This document shows positions 19,619 to 22,210 of a DNA stretch of 22,210 nt, piece by piece. The stretch is taken from NCBI GenBank assembly GCA_002284615.2, contig MU070711.1, positions 119,795 to 142,004 of the forward strand, in the 5' to 3' direction. Source of the DNA: Dunaliella salina. Taxonomy: Eukaryota > Chlorophyta > Chlorophyceae > Chlamydomonadales > Dunaliellaceae. The first letter of the stretch is position 1, and each line of letters begins with the position of its first letter. The notes under the pieces are model-generated. The model did not search any database. It was not told the origin of the DNA and was given only the letters and a program-made list of their open reading frames with translations. Both the position numbers and the translations under genes were made by a program.

Positions 19619-20410
19619 TAATCGGTTTAAAGCCTGTGCACACCTTTATCATTCCTTTACTCAACAGTCCTCACCTCTCTCACAAAGTTTTCAATGCAGA
19701 CATATCTCTTAGTAACAGGAACCCCTCATGCTGGATTTTGCCACTTCTTGCACAGCACCAATGGATTACGTCATGCTCACACTTTCCGGCAACAAACCCA
19801 CACATGCAGTCCATTGAATTTGAGCCAGCTTGTTTTGGATCTTAGGACACGGCATTTATCATATTGAAGAAAAGGGCCAATCTCAGACTACCGACCACGA
19901 GATATCAACAGCAAGAAGTGTCCTTTCATCACTGGTATGCCCTCTGAACTAGGAATGCCCATATTACCTATTCAACTTACCAGGATGTCAAGTCGCTACT
20001 TGGGAGGTCGGGGGTTCGAACCCGCTCAGATGCCCTAGTAGGAGTAAACAAGCGGTAACACTGCCTTCCATCTTTCTTATATTATGCCCAAATATTTCTT
20101 TCTCGATCTATCAGACCACATTTTCCGCAGTGTAGCCTGGTTCCAGTTACATGTCCACAACCGGAGGGTTGAACAAGCCAATTGGAATGACAATACTTGT
20201 CCCACATGTGATTTGTATGGTGCCCAGGGAGTTCAAGATGAGCAGCATGTTATTTTCGAATGCACCCACCCTCATGTCTGCAACCATGGGAAAACATATG
20301 GTTCATTGTTCTCCCTTATCCTTCTCAATCAATATTGCTCAGATGGCTCTTAAGTTGCTTGCATTGCACCATGTTCAATTGCATGAAATGTCTTTATTAT
20401 GAACCAGAAC
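19619..20410 (+). pseudogene. A2 LINE C-terminal segment with Cys/His motif
   Basis: After the B insertion the LINE reads NRFKACAHLYHSFTQQSS and continues with frame changes to about 19966. After the short insert at 19967-20078 comes PKYFFLDLSDHIFRSVAWFQ with LHVHNRR, then CPTCDLYGAQGVQDEQ, HVIFEC and THPHVC. The C-x2-C, H, C spacing matches the C-terminal zinc-binding-like motif of LINE ORF2 proteins, and the equivalent part of copy A1 (about 13530-13720) reads the same way. The end of the frame and the 3' tail (20461-20509) are diverged from the other family A tails. Confidence 0.75.
19967..20078 (+). mobile_element. Short tRNA-like (SINE-like) insertion
   Basis: 112 bp flanked by ATATTA (19961-19966 and 20079-20084). 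It contains GGGGGTTCGAACCCGC, an exact match to the Pol III B-box consensus GGTTCGAANCC with a T-stem-like surround. No complete tRNA cloverleaf can be drawn upstream and no clear A box is visible, so this is not a tRNA gene. It interrupts the LINE between PYY and PKYFFLDL. The duplication is short and AT-rich, so the boundaries are tentative. Confidence 0.5.
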
Positions 20411-20460
20411 AGTGATGAACTTTTTCCCTTCATCTAAGAACCCCTTCCTTTTAATGAACT

Positions 20461-20509
20461 GGCTAGCAGTCAGTCGGAATGACTGGAGGCCTCCTTTTTC
20501 TTTGTAACC
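20461..20509 (+). repeat. Family A LINE 3' tail, diverged copy
   Basis: GGCTAGCAGTC, then GACTGGAGGCC, TTTTTC and TTTGTAACC in the order seen at 6360-6419, 12731-12795 and 13833-13890. It marks the 3' end of LINE copy A2. Confidence 0.75.
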
Positions 20510-20694
20510 TTCTCGAATCAGAAGAACAATGCTGTTTTGATTATCAATTTTCTTTTAAATTTTCCTTTAGCAACAAGACCTCCATTAGGGTGTAGGGGAA
20601 CCAGATCCTGCTGTTGTATTGCATTGCAGTCAAGCTAGCCCACAGGTAATAAGCCTCACCTTGGCAACCTCAGTTCTCCAATCTTCATGCAATT
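20510..20694. other. Spacer between LINE A2 and the glycosyltransferase-like sequence
   Basis: 185 bp with no satellite, transposon end or coding sequence that I can recognise. Confidence 0.4.
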
Positions 20695-21820
20695 TTATCC
20701 CTTCAGAACTTTTAGCAAAAATGGGGGACTCCCAGCCAACCTTACGAGCCGTGATGCATGAGTTTGGGGCTTCAGGTTCGCTAAATTGTGGCAACTACAA
20801 GAAATGTTTGTAAAGCCAAGCTTCACCACTTCATGCAATTTCCCTTCCAACCGAAGTCCACCATGCAGTGATGGTAGCCATGGAATCCATCCATGTTGAT
20901 AAAGCGAGCCCCACACATGTGCAATATTGGACATGCTTCCACACCCTGAGGAAGCAGCATGGATTGTAAAATGAATAGCAACAACTGAGGATGTGTTGTT
21001 GAAGCCAAAACAACCGTACATCTCATTCAAGTAAGGAATTTGAGTTAAAGGTAATATTTTCATTGACAAATTGGAAACCCCATCAGCTGCCTGCCAGATT
21101 GCAGCCTGATGCGAGGCCTGACCTGATAAAATGATTTTGACACTGGCCTCAAGAATTTGCTGCGTCTTTGTACTACTCCTGTAATACACAAATCCTCCAC
21201 CAACATTCTCACAACTCGTCAAAGACTTGCACCTAGTCCCTTGTCCAATAATGTCATAGTTGTGCAGCGATGTTGAATAAAAGAAATTTTTCACTAACAC
21301 GACATCTGTATCCAGAGCTAGAACATTGTACATTAATGCTATTGCCCAATAAGTGATGAGTTGCTTGTATGCAGAGAGGGTCATGTAGCTCTTCCGCTCT
21401 GCCAGGCTGCCGTATCTTAGCGTTTCTCGACGGGCATGTGATATGTTGAACAGAACACTGCGGATATTGAGTTGTCAGGTAGTCATGCGCTCGAGAATTA
21501 AAAGTAACTGCTAGCAGATTTTGTGTGGGAGGGTCTGTTCGCAAACAGCTGAAATAAAGGGAGCAGAAGAGTTTGACGTTGCTGAAAGTTAGGAAGGTTA
21601 AAGCAATGTTTCTTTCCCGGTCAACTACTCTGGGTAAAGTCCTTACGAAATTGACGAGAAAGGAACACTGAAGCTCAGATAACAGGAGGTCGGAGCCTTC
21701 TAATATCCTCATGGAGTAAGGACGATACTTAAATGTCACACATGAACTGTTCAAAAGGATTGATGATTCGCAGCGGAACATCCTTGTACACAAAAGCAGC
21801 AGAACAAAACGTGAAACCAT
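20695..21820 (-). pseudogene. GT77-like nucleotide-sugar glycosyltransferase, one frameshift
   Basis: Minus-strand reading from an ATG at 21820 in a good initiation context (AAAAATGG). The N-terminus is MVSRFVLLLLC, a possible short signal or anchor segment. Then NIALTFLTFSNVKLFCSLYF and NLLAVTFNSRAHDYL begin the catalytic domain. Around 21430-21474 the sense passes to another frame with no room for an intron: QYPQCSV is followed by LFNISHARRETLRYGSLAER. The second part carries ALDTDVVLVKNFF with a DxD metal and nucleotide-sugar site, then CENVGGGFVYYRSS and HQAAIWQAADG, the order seen in GT77-type transferases that act in the Golgi on cell-wall or glycoprotein glycans. The usual Asp before Gln in the last motif is His here. 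The C-terminus after about 20990 is uncertain; another frame there is Cys-rich (HMCGARFINMDGF). It may be a pseudogene or a draft-sequence error. Confidence 0.6.
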
Positions 21821-22193
21821 TTTTAATTACATGTCGCGATTGATGGTCACGTAAGAAAAAAGCGAATCTCAGCCTACATTTTGACATCGATTCATTTGTG
21901 CCAAAAATGGTTTCACGAAAGAAAGAAAGAGTTGAGCCAAAAATAAGCGACGATGCAGAAGGCCAAACGTTGATTGTCCGGGTCGGTTGGTCGGTCACTC
22001 GGTTGGTCATAAGATTTGCACAGGCGCGTTTCTCCAATAATGTTACATGACGCCAGCATTTGTTTGGAGAGCAATTATGTCTTGCAGGTTTGAGGCCCTG
22101 GTCCACCATGTATGTCACCTCCGTTTTAATCACTTTTCCTGTTTACACATTCTTGGTCTTGAAGCCAGGTGTGCTCCGTGCTGGGGGGAGCTG
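21821..22193. other. Upstream flank of the glycosyltransferase-like sequence
   Basis: A 134-codon minus-strand frame overlaps the gene start (21729-22133), but its sequence looks random and it shares DNA with the better-supported frame. A TTACGTGACC motif lies about 30 bp upstream of the ATG on the minus strand and resembles an ACGTG-core element. No TATA box is clear. Confidence 0.3.
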
Positions 22194-22210
22194 TCATTCA
22201 CACACACACA
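22194..22210. repeat. CA microsatellite at the window end
   Basis: The window ends in a run of ACACAC after TCATTC. The length of the run is cut off by the window edge. Confidence 0.85.

Larger units (their letters stand above)
14056..20509 (+). pseudogene. Family A LINE, longer inactivated copy with nested insertions (copy A2)
   Basis: ORF2 of an endonuclease-bearing LINE, read in pieces. The endonuclease start NITLLTLNCNGISSDDSS lies at about 14173-14226 and its end SRPDHFLCSQD at about 15290-15322. A linker follows (about 15721-16128). The reverse transcriptase runs from about 16216 (NGDEQARISPTHIVKQGCPL), with NDIYQVCEAVDGACTGTPKF just before an insertion at 16554. The intact box LLYADDLCL (YADD at 17023-17034) lies just after it. 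Thumb and C-terminal parts follow: YLGMRCDKYL, then YVIPAGIYA, IQKWLLEFLRPMLGV and EPIQL to 17593, resuming as NRFKACAHLYHSF at 19619. A CPTC, H, C motif lies at about 20195-20260, and the 3' tail GGCTAGCAGTC to TTTGTAACC ends at about 20509. Stops, frame changes and five insertions make it dead. Confidence 0.85.

Noticed and set aside
20000..20035. A tRNA gene suggested by GGGGGTTCGAACCCGC
   Set aside because: No acceptor or D-arm pairing could be drawn upstream; only the T-arm is convincing.
21729..22133. 134-codon minus-strand ORF upstream of the glycosyltransferase-like sequence
   Set aside because: It overlaps the better start at 21820 in another frame and has no recognisable features.

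Overview
This is nuclear DNA from a eukaryote with a repeat-rich genome. It has no bacterial-type operons or long conserved ORFs. It does have a complex satellite array, several 5'-truncated non-LTR retrotransposons (LINEs), nested DNA transposons, and one degraded gene-like stretch resembling a nucleotide-sugar glycosyltransferase. One ambiguous base (N at 11263) points to a draft assembly. The LINE style and the glycosyltransferase make me lean towards a green alga or early plant lineage, but with low confidence.

Layout: (1) Positions 1-12134 are one satellite family with monomers of about 175-184 bp, anchored on a CCTAGG-like core. The monomers form higher-order repeats of three kinds: a trimer (about 541 bp), a pentamer (about 905 bp) and a more diverged tetramer (about 719 bp). 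Orientation flips twice, at about 1343 and about 9597. Three insertions interrupt the array, each with visible ends: a terminal-inverted-repeat element (1899-3159) that itself contains a miniature LTR retrotransposon (2459-2836, 65-bp LTRs, 5-bp target duplication); a LINE-tailed element carrying a 298-codon open frame (4879-6419, 14-bp target duplication); and a pogo/Tigger-like miniature transposon (7424-8101, TA duplication). (2) Positions 12135-13890 hold a truncated, dead LINE, here called family A, with a 102-bp copy of its own family's 3' end inserted in it (12694-12795, 13-bp duplication). (3) Positions about 14060-20509 hold a longer dead family A LINE: endonuclease, linker, reverse transcriptase with a YADD box, and a C-terminal Cys/His motif. 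It has been invaded repeatedly: an antisense LINE fragment (about 14317-15063), two copies of a second retroelement, family B (16554-16997 and 17594-19613), a hAT-type element inside the larger B copy (18753-19375), and a short tRNA-like insert (19967-20078). (4) Positions 20695-21820, minus strand, hold the glycosyltransferase-like sequence with one frameshift. The window ends in a CA microsatellite.

No functional pathway is encoded. The genes do not work together; they are layers of insertion. The order satellite, then LINE nest, then a gene-like sequence is what one expects at the edge of a centromere-proximal or other heterochromatic block. Junctions with target-site duplications give a readable order of events: satellite or LINE A first, then B, then hAT.
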